Positions 1 through 5,916 of a stretch of DNA of 22,685 bases are shown in pieces (within the stretch, counting starts at the first letter, position 1; every line of letters begins with the position of its first letter). The DNA comes from a virus. The notes below the pieces were generated by a model. It had not been told where the DNA came from, made no database searches, and saw only the letters and a list, made by a program, of their open reading frames with translations. The DNA lies in the IMG/VR virus record IMGVR_UViG_3300025785_000105, positions 1 to 22,685 of that record. One strand, written 5' to 3'. The position numbers were made by a program, and so were the translations under genes.

Positions 1-1
1 T

Positions 2-94
2 ACTAACTATTTCGGAGACAATGCCTATACAAATACCTGGTACGGTGTACGCATTAGCCAAATGTTCCTTGGTAAAAGAAACAGCGTCACCTAA
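2..94 (+). CDS. C-terminal end of an unidentified phage protein (partial)
   Basis: An open frame enters from the left edge and ends in TAA at 92-94, leaving 30 residues ending GKRNSVT. The peptide is rich in aromatic and polar residues (YFGD, NTWYGVR), as is common in virion proteins, but it is too short to assign. The stop codon runs straight into the late-promoter-like AATAAATA at 93-100, an arrangement seen at several gene ends in this window. The upstream part lies outside the window. Confidence 0.6.
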   Translation, partial: TNYFGDNAYTNTWYGVRISQMFLGKRNSVT

Positions 95-100
95 TAAATA
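93..100 (+). promoter_or_regulatory. T4-type late promoter (AATAAATA)
   Basis: This is one base from the T4 late consensus TATAAATA. It overlaps the upstream stop codon and lies 18 bases before the ATG at 119, which leaves room for a short leader with the ribosome site AGGAAAC (109-115). Confidence 0.55.
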
Positions 101-118
101 TACAAACAGGAAACAAAT

Positions 119-544
119 ATGAGAGCAAGCGAAATATTAGCAGGTCTAGCAGAGTTATTGGGTGGGATTGATTCTAGTTCAACAACACAACCATCTGTAG
201 TTGTTATTAATAATACCCCACCAACAACACCTGCTCCACAACAACAGCCTGTAGCACAAACTTCTGCTCCTGTGCCTGCTGGTACACTAACACCAGTTAC
301 ACCTAGTAACACAGATGATAGTGAAAAAACCACAATGGTTCCTCCACTTCAACAAAAGATTGAATTGTTGAAACGATCTGTCAATGTTGATAACGAGTTT
401 AATCAAGGATTTGATCAAATCGATCAAGAACAAGATGCTAAAGAACAGCAACAACCCGACGAACTTGCTCGTATGAAAAAAATGGCAGGCATAAACCCAC
501 TTATTAAACAAGAATTAGTTGGTGACGAACCAGTAGATGATTAA
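119..544 (+). CDS. Pro/Gln/Thr-rich candidate internal head protein
   Basis: This 141-residue protein starts at ATG 119 behind AGGAAAC. The N-terminus MRASEILAGLAELL is a short amphipathic helix. A low-complexity stretch rich in Pro, Thr and Gln follows (about residues 20-65), then a charged, Gln-rich helical tail ending DEPVDD. The N-terminus resembles the capsid-targeting peptide of T4 internal proteins (MKTYQEFIAEA), and Leu-Ala-Glu at residues 10-12 fits the (L/I)xE cleavage rule of the T4 prohead protease. Packaging is an inference from this resemblance. A protein of similar composition starts at 5473 (both contain PVPAG). No enzymatic domain is visible. Confidence 0.7.
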   Translation: MRASEILAGLAELLGGIDSSSTTQPSVVVINNTPPTTPAPQQQPVAQTSAPVPAGTLTPVTPSNTDDSEKTTMVPPLQQKIELLKRSVNVDNEFNQGFDQIDQEQDAKEQQQPDELARMKKMAGINPLIKQELVGDEPVDD

Positions 545-554
545 GGAGTAAACT

Positions 555-962
555 GTGCCTATATCACATAAGGTTTACTCAAGCAGAGCACTAAACATTG
601 ACAGCGACACCTATGTAGGTGAAGAAGGTCGATTATTCTACGCACAGACCACTGCCACAGGTATCGCGCCTATATTAAAATACAGCGACGGTGTTACTCC
701 AGGTGGATTACCATTAAGCGGTAGCTCATTAACATTTTCAGGATCATCTGCACCTAGTAATCCTCATGATGGTTTATTATGGTGGGATAGTAACAGTGGT
801 CGTTTGTACATCTACTATCAAGGCGCATGGGTTGACGGAACCCCTCAACCATCTACAATGAGTTATACTCCAGCAGTCCCTGCTAACTGGCATTCAACAG
901 TTACTACTATTAGTCAAGCCTTAAATGAAATAGCCGCAAGGTTAACCAACGCCGGATTTTAA
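555..962 (+). CDS. Small tail/neck fibre-type virion protein
   Basis: A 135-residue protein starts at GTG 555; TTAAGGAG at 541-548 is a well placed ribosome site and no better ATG lies nearby. The first half (TYVGEEGRLFYAQ ... LKYSDGVTPGG) matches the 'VG..G.L.Y...L..SDG.TPGG' pattern of phage fibre N-terminal modules. The second half carries the 'HDGLLWWDSNSGRLYIYYQGAWVD' type segment common in virion proteins of T4-like cyanophages and pelagiphages. These patterns are recalled family features, not a search result. The C-terminus (ISQALNEIAARLTNAGF) looks helical and could be an oligomerisation end. The TAA is followed at once by a perfect late promoter. Confidence 0.72.
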   Translation: MPISHKVYSSRALNIDSDTYVGEEGRLFYAQTTATGIAPILKYSDGVTPGGLPLSGSSLTFSGSSAPSNPHDGLLWWDSNSGRLYIYYQGAWVDGTPQPSTMSYTPAVPANWHSTVTTISQALNEIAARLTNAGF

Positions 963-970
963 TATAAATA
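963..970 (+). promoter_or_regulatory. T4-type late promoter (TATAAATA)
   Basis: This is a perfect match to the late consensus, just after the stop of the fibre-type gene. It points into the roughly 300-base stretch that holds only short or broken reading frames, so its present target may be the remnant there or the metallopeptidase at 1268. Confidence 0.65.
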
Positions 971-1042
971 AAGTATCAAACCACAATGACTGAAGTGGAA
1001 AAAGCCACTGGTATGAAGTTTAATCTTGGACAGTAATGTTGA

Positions 1043-1174
1043 ATGAATATCCAGTCTATCCCGAAGACGATGGCTACGATAGGCCTCGCAATCCTTACAG
1101 CCCTGTATGATGGGCTTGTAAGATTTGGATTAGGTATGGCAGGATTGCCATATCCTGAAGAACACCTACCTTAG
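1043..1174 (+). pseudogene. Short ORF, probable remnant related to the protein at 19737-20804
   Basis: Forty-three codons from ATG 1043 to TAG 1172-1174. The segment LTALYDGLVRFGLG lines up with LYALYEALKRFGLG in the 355-aa protein near 20000, and the DNA is alike too (aagatttgg, then taggt). In the same frame, another 16-codon stretch (986-1036) precedes it and ends in stops, and no good ribosome site precedes ATG 1043. A duplicated and decayed gene piece is the simplest reading. It could instead be a genuine single-helix miniprotein. The rest of 971-1267 has no intact gene: frame 1 at 1168-1242 reads TLGSVGSHGKGVREIS before TAA, and the DNA from 1185 to 1255 is noticeably GC-richer than its surroundings. 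Confidence 0.45.
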
Positions 1175-1255
1175 GTTCCGTTGGAAGCCACGGCAAAGGC
1201 GTCCGCGAAATTTCACTGCACCGCGTAGTGTGCCCCGTATAAAGTCAGCGGGACT

Positions 1256-1263
1256 AATAAATA
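1256..1263 (+). promoter_or_regulatory. Late-promoter-like AATAAATA close to a start codon
   Basis: The octamer lies 4 bases before the ATG at 1268. If it acts as a late promoter, transcription would begin about at the start codon and give a nearly leaderless mRNA. It may instead be inert, with the gene served by the promoter at 963. Confidence 0.4.
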
Positions 1264-1267
1264 CACA

Positions 1268-1687
1268 ATGCGTATTCCAGAACTATTAGAAGACATTGAA
1301 GGCTTAGAACATCATAAAACAAACTTTATGGAAATGTTCCGTAAGTTCTTGCCTGTTGCCATGCACTATATCGGCCTAAAGTCTTTGCCTACTATGAAGT
1401 TTGAAGCGCATATACACGATGATGTTCAACCTACTTTTGGTAAGTACGAAAATAGTGAAAAAACTCTGTATGTTGCCTTACTAAATCGTCATCCTAATGA
1501 TATACTGCGTACTGTTGCTCACGAACTTGTACACTATAAACAAGACACAGAACACGAACTAGAAGCAGATAGCGGGCGTACTGGTAGCCCGCATGAGAAT
1601 GAGGCACATGCTATCGCTGGTGTGGTCCTTCGCCACTTTAATAAACTCTATCCCGAGTACCTATCGGCTAAACCGATAATTATATAA
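1268..1687 (+). CDS. HExxH zinc metallopeptidase-like protein
   Basis: A 139-residue protein with the zinc-protease signature HELVH (residues 85-89) in the context RTVAHELVHYKQD. Acidic residues follow (ENEAHA, 110-115), where a Glu could be the third zinc ligand. Small proteins of this type occur in T4-like phages, some described as SprT-like or generic metallopeptidases; the substrate is unknown. The N-terminus MRIPELLEDIEGLE resembles the candidate capsid-targeting peptides of other genes here and contains Leu-Leu-Glu, so the enzyme may be packed in the head; that is an inference. No Shine-Dalgarno sequence is clear before ATG 1268. The stop codon is part of the late promoter at 1683-1690. 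Confidence 0.8.
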   Translation: MRIPELLEDIEGLEHHKTNFMEMFRKFLPVAMHYIGLKSLPTMKFEAHIHDDVQPTFGKYENSEKTLYVALLNRHPNDILRTVAHELVHYKQDTEHELEADSGRTGSPHENEAHAIAGVVLRHFNKLYPEYLSAKPIII

Positions 1688-1690
1688 ATA
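1683..1690 (+). promoter_or_regulatory. T4-type late promoter (TATAAATA)
   Basis: Perfect late consensus overlapping the metallopeptidase stop codon. It lies 68 bases before the GIY-YIG endonuclease, whose own ribosome site is AAAGGAAAC at 1743-1751. Confidence 0.65.
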
Positions 1691-1758
1691 AAAATGCCGT
1701 CCGCGATGCGCTAACATCCGACAGCTCTAATTGTAATAACTTAAAGGAAACAATCAGC

Positions 1759-2397
1759 ATGACTATTTACAAACTCTATGTCAAAACCCATAATAAAACT
1801 GGGTTAAAATATCTCGGCAAAACTACAGCAAAAGATCCTCATAAGTATACAGGATCTGGTTTGTACTGGAAACGCCATCTCGAAACACATGGTAAAGATT
1901 ATACTACAGAAATACTTCGAGAATGTCAAAATTCATTCGATGCTAAATCCTGGGGAATGTATTATAGCAACCTCTGGAACATAGTTGAAAGTAGTGAGTG
2001 GGCTAATCTTAAACCTGAGGCAGGAGACGGAAATGATCCCGAAACTGCTCGTAAAATAAATCAGAAGCGAATAAGCGAAGGCACCCATAACTGGCAAAAT
2101 AGTGAAACAGCAAGTCAACGAGCAAATATTAGATTAGCAAATAATAACCATCATTTCTTAAACAAAGAATGGGCTCGCGAAAAAGAACTTAACAAGGTAA
2201 AGAATGGAACTCATCCGTTCCTCGGGGGAGAAGTTCAACATAAATCTAATATAGAAAGATTGTCTAAAGGAACACATAACTTTCAAGGATCAAACAACCC
2301 AAACAATATAAAAATAACTTGTCCTCATTGCGGTAAGATAGGAGGTAAACCTAATATGATTAACCATCACTTTGATAAGTGTAAACTTAAACCATAA
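1759..2397 (+). CDS. GIY-YIG homing endonuclease (Seg-like)
   Basis: A 212-residue protein. The N-terminal catalytic module has the spaced signature Y4-KLY ... KYLGKT (residues 4-22), followed by a conserved YTGSGLYWKRHLETHG segment (30-45) typical of phage GIY-YIG enzymes. The middle holds three repeats of the NUMOD3 type (GTHNWQNSE, GTHPFLGGE, GTHNFQGSN), which bind DNA in related homing endonucleases. The C-terminus has a possible zinc finger, CPHCGK ... HHFDKC. Free-standing enzymes of this family (T4 SegA-E) cut related phage genomes and spread their own gene. It sits between the metallopeptidase and a bidirectional terminator, and interrupts no visible gene. Its coding DNA is AT-rich. 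Confidence 0.9.
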   Translation: MTIYKLYVKTHNKTGLKYLGKTTAKDPHKYTGSGLYWKRHLETHGKDYTTEILRECQNSFDAKSWGMYYSNLWNIVESSEWANLKPEAGDGNDPETARKINQKRISEGTHNWQNSETASQRANIRLANNNHHFLNKEWAREKELNKVKNGTHPFLGGEVQHKSNIERLSKGTHNFQGSNNPNNIKITCPHCGKIGGKPNMINHHFDKCKLKP

Positions 2398-2428
2398 AAA
2401 AAGCCCCAGTTAAGGGGCTTTCTTTTTC
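2393..2428. terminator. Bidirectional Rho-independent terminator
   Basis: Stem AAAGCCCC (2400-2407), loop AGTTAA, stem GGGGCTTT (2414-2421). It is followed by a T-rich run on the plus strand (CTTTTTC), and on the minus strand by seven T's. It separates the endonuclease from the converging minus-strand genes and can end transcripts from both sides. A second small hairpin, AGGGC-TAT-GCCCT, lies at 2444-2456. Confidence 0.88.
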
Positions 2429-2485
2429 TACGAACATATTATAAGGGCTATGCCCTGACATCTTTATATCGCTTATTATTTAATA

Positions 2486-2758
2486 TTATTTTTTTGTATT
2501 TCCGGCATTTACAAATTCATACATTTTTTCAGCAGTTTCGAGAACTTTGTCTAGTCCTGGGAACTCAGGCATGCCTACTGTGGTAACGATCTGACCAGTC
2601 TTCTCATCACGCTTGGCGCTCATTTCCCATCCAGCAAACTTGGTACTGTATTCGCTTTGAACCATATCTTTGGCCATTGCTAGGATGTCTGTACGAATTT
2701 CATAACCGTTTTTGTTGAATTTAACTTCTGGTAGTTTAGGTGTTTCAAATTGTGACAT
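2486..2758 (-). CDS. Conserved small phage protein, unknown function
   Basis: A 90-residue acidic/basic mixed protein (MSQFETPKLPEVKFNKNGYEIRTDILAMAK...). It has no signal peptide or membrane segment, and its second half is predicted helical (LDKVLETAEKMYEFVNAG). I recall similar N-termini in T4-like phages of marine bacteria but know no assigned role. The start ATG at 2758 follows AAAGGAAAAATATC, and the leader and late promoter at 2756-2822 are nearly a copy of those in front of the 55-aa gene at 3699. It is the last gene of the minus-strand island and runs towards the shared terminator. Confidence 0.8.
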   Translation of the reverse strand: MSQFETPKLPEVKFNKNGYEIRTDILAMAKDMVQSEYSTKFAGWEMSAKRDEKTGQIVTTVGMPEFPGLDKVLETAEKMYEFVNAGNTKK

Positions 2759-2793
2759 GATATTTTTCCTTTATGTGTGTTATGTCTGTGTAA

Positions 2794-2822
2794 GCAGTAA
2801 CTTTACTGCCTATGTATTTATT
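2794..2822 (-). promoter_or_regulatory. Late promoter plus 5'-terminal leader hairpin (minus strand)
   Basis: On the minus strand AATAAATA (2815-2822) is followed after 5 bases by the hairpin GCAGTA-AAGT-TACTGC (2809 down to 2794). The ribosome site AAAGGAAAA then precedes ATG 2758. With the usual late start about 6 bases past the octamer, the mRNA would begin in the hairpin. Confidence 0.6.
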
Positions 2823-2824
2823 AT

Positions 2825-2839
2825 ACAGTCTTATACTGT
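2825..2839 (-). terminator. Small inverted repeat after the acetyltransferase gene
   Basis: ACAGT-5-ACTGT just beyond the acetyltransferase stop and before the next minus-strand promoter. The stem is short and no clear T-run follows, so it would be at most a weak terminator or processing site. Confidence 0.25.
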
Positions 2840-2857
2840 GTAATAAAGCTGTAATGG

Positions 2858-3418
2858 TTAAAATAGTAGACTAGTTTTTACCAGACTACGTTTACTCCAG
2901 TAATCTAATACACCTAGTTGCGTATCTAATGATTCGTCTATGTATGTTGTGACATTAGCTGTCGGCAGTTTAATGTCGGCCAGTGCTTCACCGGCTTCTG
3001 TAGTTACAGCAATACCATGTTTACGGCATAGGTGGCGTATGGCAGAATTATATGTTAGACAAACCATGGTACCTGATAATCTATTATGAATTCGGCACCA
3101 TTGAATACAACGTCCCATTAGCTTGCTGCCCATGCCCTGCTTTTGATATTCTTTGTGAACGCTAAAGGCCAGTTCCATGTTATTGTCTTCTAAGGCAATA
3201 TGACCAACCGCAATAAAATTTAGATCACTATCTTCTATAGCAAATAGAATATGTTGATGTGGTTCCGCTTCTACACGGTCGCAGAATTGATCGATTACAA
3301 GATCAGAGACTGGATTAGCAAACCGAAGTGTCCTAGATTCTGCATCCAAGGCTTTAAGGTGGTTGCGATATTTAGAGTACTCATTCGGTAGTACCCTTCT
3401 AATAGTTTGGCCCGGCAT
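2858..3418 (-). CDS. GNAT-family N-acetyltransferase
   Basis: A 186-residue protein. The GNAT core is visible as a strand NNMELAFSVHKEYQKQGMGSKL (about 80-100), where QKQGMGS corresponds to the acetyl-CoA pyrophosphate-binding motif A (Q/RxxGxG/A), followed by helix MGRCIQWCRIH and the motif-B-like region SAIRHLCRKHG. The family moves acetyl from acetyl-CoA to amines of small molecules or proteins; the substrate cannot be told. It starts at ATG 3418, 9 bases after the 35-aa gene ends, and belongs to the minus-strand late unit beginning at 3699. The C-terminal ~40 residues (ITYIDE...YWSKRSLVKTSLLF type) lie beyond the usual fold. Confidence 0.87.
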   Translation of the reverse strand: MPGQTIRRVLPNEYSKYRNHLKALDAESRTLRFANPVSDLVIDQFCDRVEAEPHQHILFAIEDSDLNFIAVGHIALEDNNMELAFSVHKEYQKQGMGSKLMGRCIQWCRIHNRLSGTMVCLTYNSAIRHLCRKHGIAVTTEAGEALADIKLPTANVTTYIDESLDTQLGVLDYWSKRSLVKTSLLF

Positions 3419-3427
3419 AGTTCAGCC

Positions 3428-3535
3428 TTACTTAACATTGGCAAACAGTTCTATGGCCAGAGCCATTTGTGTAGCGTAAATTGCTAGGGCAGTTACCAGG
3501 AACCAGCTAGATTTCTTAAAGATTTTGCTGATCAT
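3428..3535 (-). CDS. Small single-pass membrane protein (35 aa)
   Basis: Reads MISKIFKKSSWFLVTALAIY... to TAA at 3428-3430. It has a basic N-terminus (KIFKK) followed by a hydrophobic segment of about 20 residues (WFLVTALAIYATQMALAIEL), so it is probably one transmembrane helix or a small signal-anchor peptide. GGGAG lies 6 bases before the ATG, inside the end of the upstream gene, and the two genes overlap as ATGA (3532-3535), which suggests translational coupling. Function unknown; lysis-related or host-membrane roles are possible, but nothing specific shows. Confidence 0.65.
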   Translation of the reverse strand: MISKIFKKSSWFLVTALAIYATQMALAIELFANVK

Positions 3536-3699
3536 AGATAACTCCCACGGCGACTCATACGATCGTACTGGCGAATATAGTAGTCTACTTCAGCAGCATT
3601 GGTTGGGTTTTGAGCTTCAATAAAACGCTCTAAACTGGTTTGTTTCGAGCTAAACATTTCTCCTAGTTTTGCTAGAACTAATGTAATATATGTTAACAT
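3532..3699 (-). CDS. Small helical protein of unknown function (55 aa)
   Basis: Starts MLTYITLVLAKLGEMF at 3699 behind AAAGGAAAAC and ends at the ATGA overlap with the next gene. The C-terminal half (SLERFIEAQNPTNAAEVDYYIRQYDRMSRRG) resembles short phage and cyanobacterial proteins of the 'FI..k.P...aevEyyiR.ydr' pattern, and is faintly like DUF3563. It is first in the minus-strand late unit, so it is probably made in quantity late in infection. A second start at Met15 with GGAGA in front is possible. Confidence 0.65.
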   Translation of the reverse strand: MLTYITLVLAKLGEMFSSKQTSLERFIEAQNPTNAAEVDYYIRQYDRMSRRGSYL

Positions 3700-3730
3700 T
3701 TTGTGTTTTCCTTTCTGTGTGAGTTTTGTC

Positions 3731-3762
3731 TATCAGTGTTTCTACTGATATATTTATTTATA
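3731..3762 (-). promoter_or_regulatory. Late promoter plus 5'-terminal leader hairpin (minus strand)
   Basis: On the minus strand TATAAATA (3755-3762, perfect) is followed after 4 bases by TATCAGT-AGAAAC-ACTGATA (3750 down to 3731). An ACA-rich stretch and AAAGGAAAAC then precede ATG 3699. The predicted start site puts the hairpin at the very 5' end of the mRNA. Confidence 0.68.
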
Positions 3763-3816
3763 CAAGTATGTGGCACCGCAACATGAATGTCAAGTCTTTA
3801 TTTTGCTCAAACAGTA

Positions 3817-3825
3817 TGTTATACT
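3817..3825 (+). promoter_or_regulatory. Extended -10 promoter (TGTTATACT)
   Basis: TG-N-TATACT with no good -35 box at 17 bases. TTTGCTCAA lies at 3802-3810, faintly like a T4 MotA box but slightly close. It would start transcription about 20 bases before the TTG start at 3854. Confidence 0.4.
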
Positions 3826-3853
3826 AAATATTACAGTAACAAAGGAAACTGCC

Positions 3854-4153
3854 TTGAAACGTGCTACCCGTAGTTTATTAGAAGAACTTAACAGTATATC
3901 CGAACGTAAGAATGGCGAAGCTATCGTAGAAGCTCGCGCCACGCACGTTATCAATAGTGCTATCAATCTATTAACTCTTATCAAAGAAAACTTTAATCCC
4001 AAGGAAGCCTATGAATTAGAGCGTAGACTTATTAATAGCATCAAAGGCGGCGATGCCAGCAAGTTTACTCGCAGTATTCGTCGACTACGAGACAGTAAAG
4101 AAACCGCTCGAGGTCTTAAGATCATCGAAGGTGATCTAAAAGACGACGAATAA
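3854..4153 (+). CDS. Small helical protein of unknown function (99 aa)
   Basis: The frame is open further upstream, but TTG at 3854 has AAAGGAAA 5 bases in front and gives MKRATRSLLEELNSISERKNGEAIVEARATHVINSAINLLTLIKENF..., so I place the start there. The protein is almost all charged amphipathic helix with an acidic end (EGDLKDDE). No DNA-binding or enzymatic signature is recognised. The promoter in front is sigma70-like rather than late-type, and the next gene has its own late promoter, so timing may differ from the neighbours. It diverges from the minus-strand island. Confidence 0.75.
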   Translation: MKRATRSLLEELNSISERKNGEAIVEARATHVINSAINLLTLIKENFNPKEAYELERRLINSIKGGDASKFTRSIRRLRDSKETARGLKIIEGDLKDDE

Positions 4154-4183
4154 TACCCATTATAAGCATTTTTTTCCAAAAGG

Positions 4184-4223
4184 CATAAATATCTTTACAT
4201 AAAAAACATTCCGGAGCGGAATG
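4184..4223 (+). promoter_or_regulatory. Late promoter and leader hairpin of the 146-aa protein
   Basis: CATAAATA (4184-4191) is one base off the late consensus. Downstream in the leader is a 7-bp hairpin CATTCCG-GAG-CGGAATG (4207-4223), followed by the strong ribosome site AAAGGAG at 4237-4243. Confidence 0.62.
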
Positions 4224-4250
4224 GACATAAATGATTAAAGGAGATATATT

Positions 4251-4691
4251 ATGTCAGCAGGTATTTCAAGAGTTCACGGTTATGTCGTTGCACCAAGTCA
4301 ACGTCCATCAACACTAAGTTTCTTCAACCTACAAGTTAGCGGAAACTTAACAACAAGCGACGCTACAACAGCCAACGGTGCGTTAGATCAAATCTTCCGT
4401 ACAGCTTTGGACAGCTTTGCTACTGTTGGTTTAATCGGTACACCAACATATAACGGTACTACAGCAACCTATGTTAACTTTGCCATTGAAGACACAGGCG
4501 TTCTAAGTAGCGTAGCTGGTCAAACAGCTCCAAGCGGTCTAGGCCTAGGTTCTGTTGAAGGCACTACTGCTAGTACTGTAACAGCAGCTTTAACCGCTGC
4601 TGTTCAAGCACTAGGTACAGTTAACGGCTTCAACTTGTCTACAGCAACAGTATTCGCTGGTGTTGTTGCTACAACTAGCCCAACACTATAA
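4251..4691 (+). CDS. Abundant virion protein candidate (146 aa)
   Basis: MSAGISRVHGYVVAPSQRPSTLSFF... is rich in Thr, Ser, Ala and Gly and low in charge, with predicted beta strands throughout; no known motif is recognised. Its expression signals are the strongest in the window: a late promoter, a leader hairpin, AAAGGAG with 7-base spacing before ATG, and a strong terminator directly after the stop. It is therefore a single-gene late unit. Such signals suit a protein made in many copies, for example a capsid decoration or tail protein; the exact role is not shown by the sequence. Confidence 0.72.
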   Translation: MSAGISRVHGYVVAPSQRPSTLSFFNLQVSGNLTTSDATTANGALDQIFRTALDSFATVGLIGTPTYNGTTATYVNFAIEDTGVLSSVAGQTAPSGLGLGSVEGTTASTVTAALTAAVQALGTVNGFNLSTATVFAGVVATTSPTL

Positions 4692-4712
4692 TCTAAACAT
4701 TAGATTAAAAAT

Positions 4713-4738
4713 AAAGGGAGTTTTTAACTCCCTTTTTT
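4713..4738 (+). terminator. Rho-independent terminator
   Basis: Ten-base stem AAAGGGAGTT (4713-4722), loop TTT, AACTCCCTTT (4726-4735), with the T-run continuing to 4738. It closes the 146-aa protein's unit. A smaller repeat, AATCTA...TAGATT (4690-4706), precedes it. Confidence 0.9.
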
Positions 4739-4742
4739 ACGA

Positions 4743-4761
4743 CTATAAATATATTATATAG
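4743..4761 (+). promoter_or_regulatory. Late promoter TATAAATA within an AT-rich inverted repeat
   Basis: TATAAATA at 4744-4751 is perfect. The flanking CTATA (4743-4747) pairs with TATAG (4757-4761), the latter touching the ribosome site AGG(TAG) before ATG 4769. The stem is short and AT-only, so its effect may be slight. Confidence 0.6.
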
Positions 4762-4768
4762 GTAGTTT

Positions 4769-5194
4769 ATGGACAGAATAGAAATACATACATTAGTTGA
4801 TATTACCAACACGCAGGTCAATCGACCTAATCAAGGAAGTCAGCTGGAGTATGACCAAAATAGAAATTTTATTACACTAAGACAATGTGTGGAGTTGCGT
4901 AGTATTGTGTCCTACGATAATAAACCACAGTATGAAGAATGTGAAATAGATGGACTGGGATTTGGTAGCAGCTATAAAGGAAAACACCGTGTATGGTCTT
5001 TTGTGTTTAGTCCTGATCGTTCTTTTGTATATTTAGACAACGGTGATCCTATAGGTGGGCTAATAGAAGACATAGACGGTGTTCCGATCATTGTAAATTT
5101 AACAGAAACTATAAATATAGCGAAGGCAATTTTCGATTGTAAGAACGTTGCTACTAAAAACACAATCATCAAGGCTCATTTAGGCACAACTTAA
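4769..5194 (+). CDS. Conserved phage protein, unknown function (141 aa)
   Basis: MDRIEIHTLVDITNTQVNRPNQGSQLEYDQNRNFITLRQCVELRSIV... The N-terminal phrase 'LVDITNT.V.RPNQG..LEYDQ.RNF.TL.QC..LRS' recalls a protein family found across T4-like cyanophages and related marine phages, with no assigned function. The rest is mixed alpha/beta without catalytic motifs, membrane segments or signal peptide. It begins a late unit (perfect TATAAATA upstream) that runs on into the membrane protein and the Pro-rich protein. Confidence 0.76.
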   Translation: MDRIEIHTLVDITNTQVNRPNQGSQLEYDQNRNFITLRQCVELRSIVSYDNKPQYEECEIDGLGFGSSYKGKHRVWSFVFSPDRSFVYLDNGDPIGGLIEDIDGVPIIVNLTETINIAKAIFDCKNVATKNTIIKAHLGTT

Positions 5195-5231
5195 GGCAAT
5201 CCGTACTACACCAACTGAAGGAGTGAATAAA

Positions 5232-5471
5232 ATGGCCAATGGTCAAATAATTGATATAGAAAAAACAAATTTAGAAGCGCATGTAGACTTATGTGCTCAA
5301 CGTTATGACAATCTTGACAAGCGATTAACTTCTATTGAAGGAAAGTTTGGCGATCTTAAAAAACTAATCGAAGACGGCCACAACAGCATGGCCAAAGTTA
5401 TCATTGGTACCGCCGGCACTATCATTACTGGTATTATCGGTGTTCTTGTCATGATATTACAAAAGCATTAA
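5232..5471 (+). CDS. XhlA-like coiled-coil/transmembrane protein (79 aa)
   Basis: I choose ATG 5232 because AAGGAG at 5218-5223 lies 8 bases upstream; a GTG at 5223 would overlap that site. Residues 8-50 form a coiled coil (YDNLDKRLTSIEGKFGDLKKLIEDG), and residues 55-76 are one hydrophobic helix (VIIGTAGTIITGIIGVLVMIL) ending QKH. This order is that of XhlA/holin-accessory proteins, which help holins permeabilise the inner membrane. Phages also use it for other membrane-anchored proteins, so a lysis role is a suggestion only. No endolysin lies alongside. Confidence 0.68.
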   Translation: MANGQIIDIEKTNLEAHVDLCAQRYDNLDKRLTSIEGKFGDLKKLIEDGHNSMAKVIIGTAGTIITGIIGVLVMILQKH

Positions 5472-5472
5472 T

Positions 5473-5916
5473 ATGAAAATCAGAGAATTAGTTGAACAAA
5501 CATTACCTCAGGCTACCAATACCACTCCTGGTAATGTTGTAGGACCTGTACCAGCCGGCGGCAAACCCAGTGGTGATAGCCCTATTCCTAATACAGAACC
5601 AAAACCCAATACTTCTAATACTCCAAAGACAACTCAACCTACTGGTTTTGCCCCAAGTACTAAAGCACCCAGTGCTCCTACCACAGTTCCTCCACAACCT
5701 CAGCAACAAGTGGGACAGGCTACAAGTCAACCTATTCAACCACAGTCTACTCAACCAGAAGCCGAAGATGCTGAAACCCAACAACCTGGTCAACAGCCAG
5801 CAACAGTTCAAGATTTACAAACACAAATGGGTAACTTAATGGCCAAGTTACGCCAAATACAAGGCCAGGAACCTCCTCCAGAAACATTAAATCCACAACC
5901 GGGAGTATCGGGATGA
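5473..5916 (+). CDS. Pro/Gln-rich candidate internal head protein (147 aa)
   Basis: MKIRELVEQTLPQATNTTPG... The N-terminal helix contains Leu-Val-Glu (6-8), a possible prohead-protease site. A long disordered tract follows (about residues 20-115) made mostly of Pro, Gln, Thr and Ser. Near the end a short coiled coil, LQTQMGNLMAKLRQIQG, is visible. It shares overall plan and the phrase PVPAG with the protein at 119-544; the two may be paralogues. It starts one base after the upstream stop and ends in an ATGA overlap with the next gene, so the three are probably translated together. An alternative frame over the same DNA is an artefact of the repetitive composition. Confidence 0.72.
   Translation: MKIRELVEQTLPQATNTTPGNVVGPVPAGGKPSGDSPIPNTEPKPNTSNTPKTTQPTGFAPSTKAPSAPTTVPPQPQQQVGQATSQPIQPQSTQPEAEDAETQQPGQQPATVQDLQTQMGNLMAKLRQIQGQEPPPETLNPQPGVSG

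Noticed and set aside
3802-3825. T4 MotA-type middle promoter (TTTGCTCAA then TATACT)
   Set aside because: The box is imperfect and about 9 bases from the -10 rather than 11-13; only the extended -10 is kept.
5570-5839. Open frame (plus strand) over the Pro/Gln-rich gene, and a minus-strand frame at 5503-5811
   Set aside because: Both follow from the repetitive CAA/CCA-rich composition; the MKIREL frame has coupled starts and stops with its neighbours.
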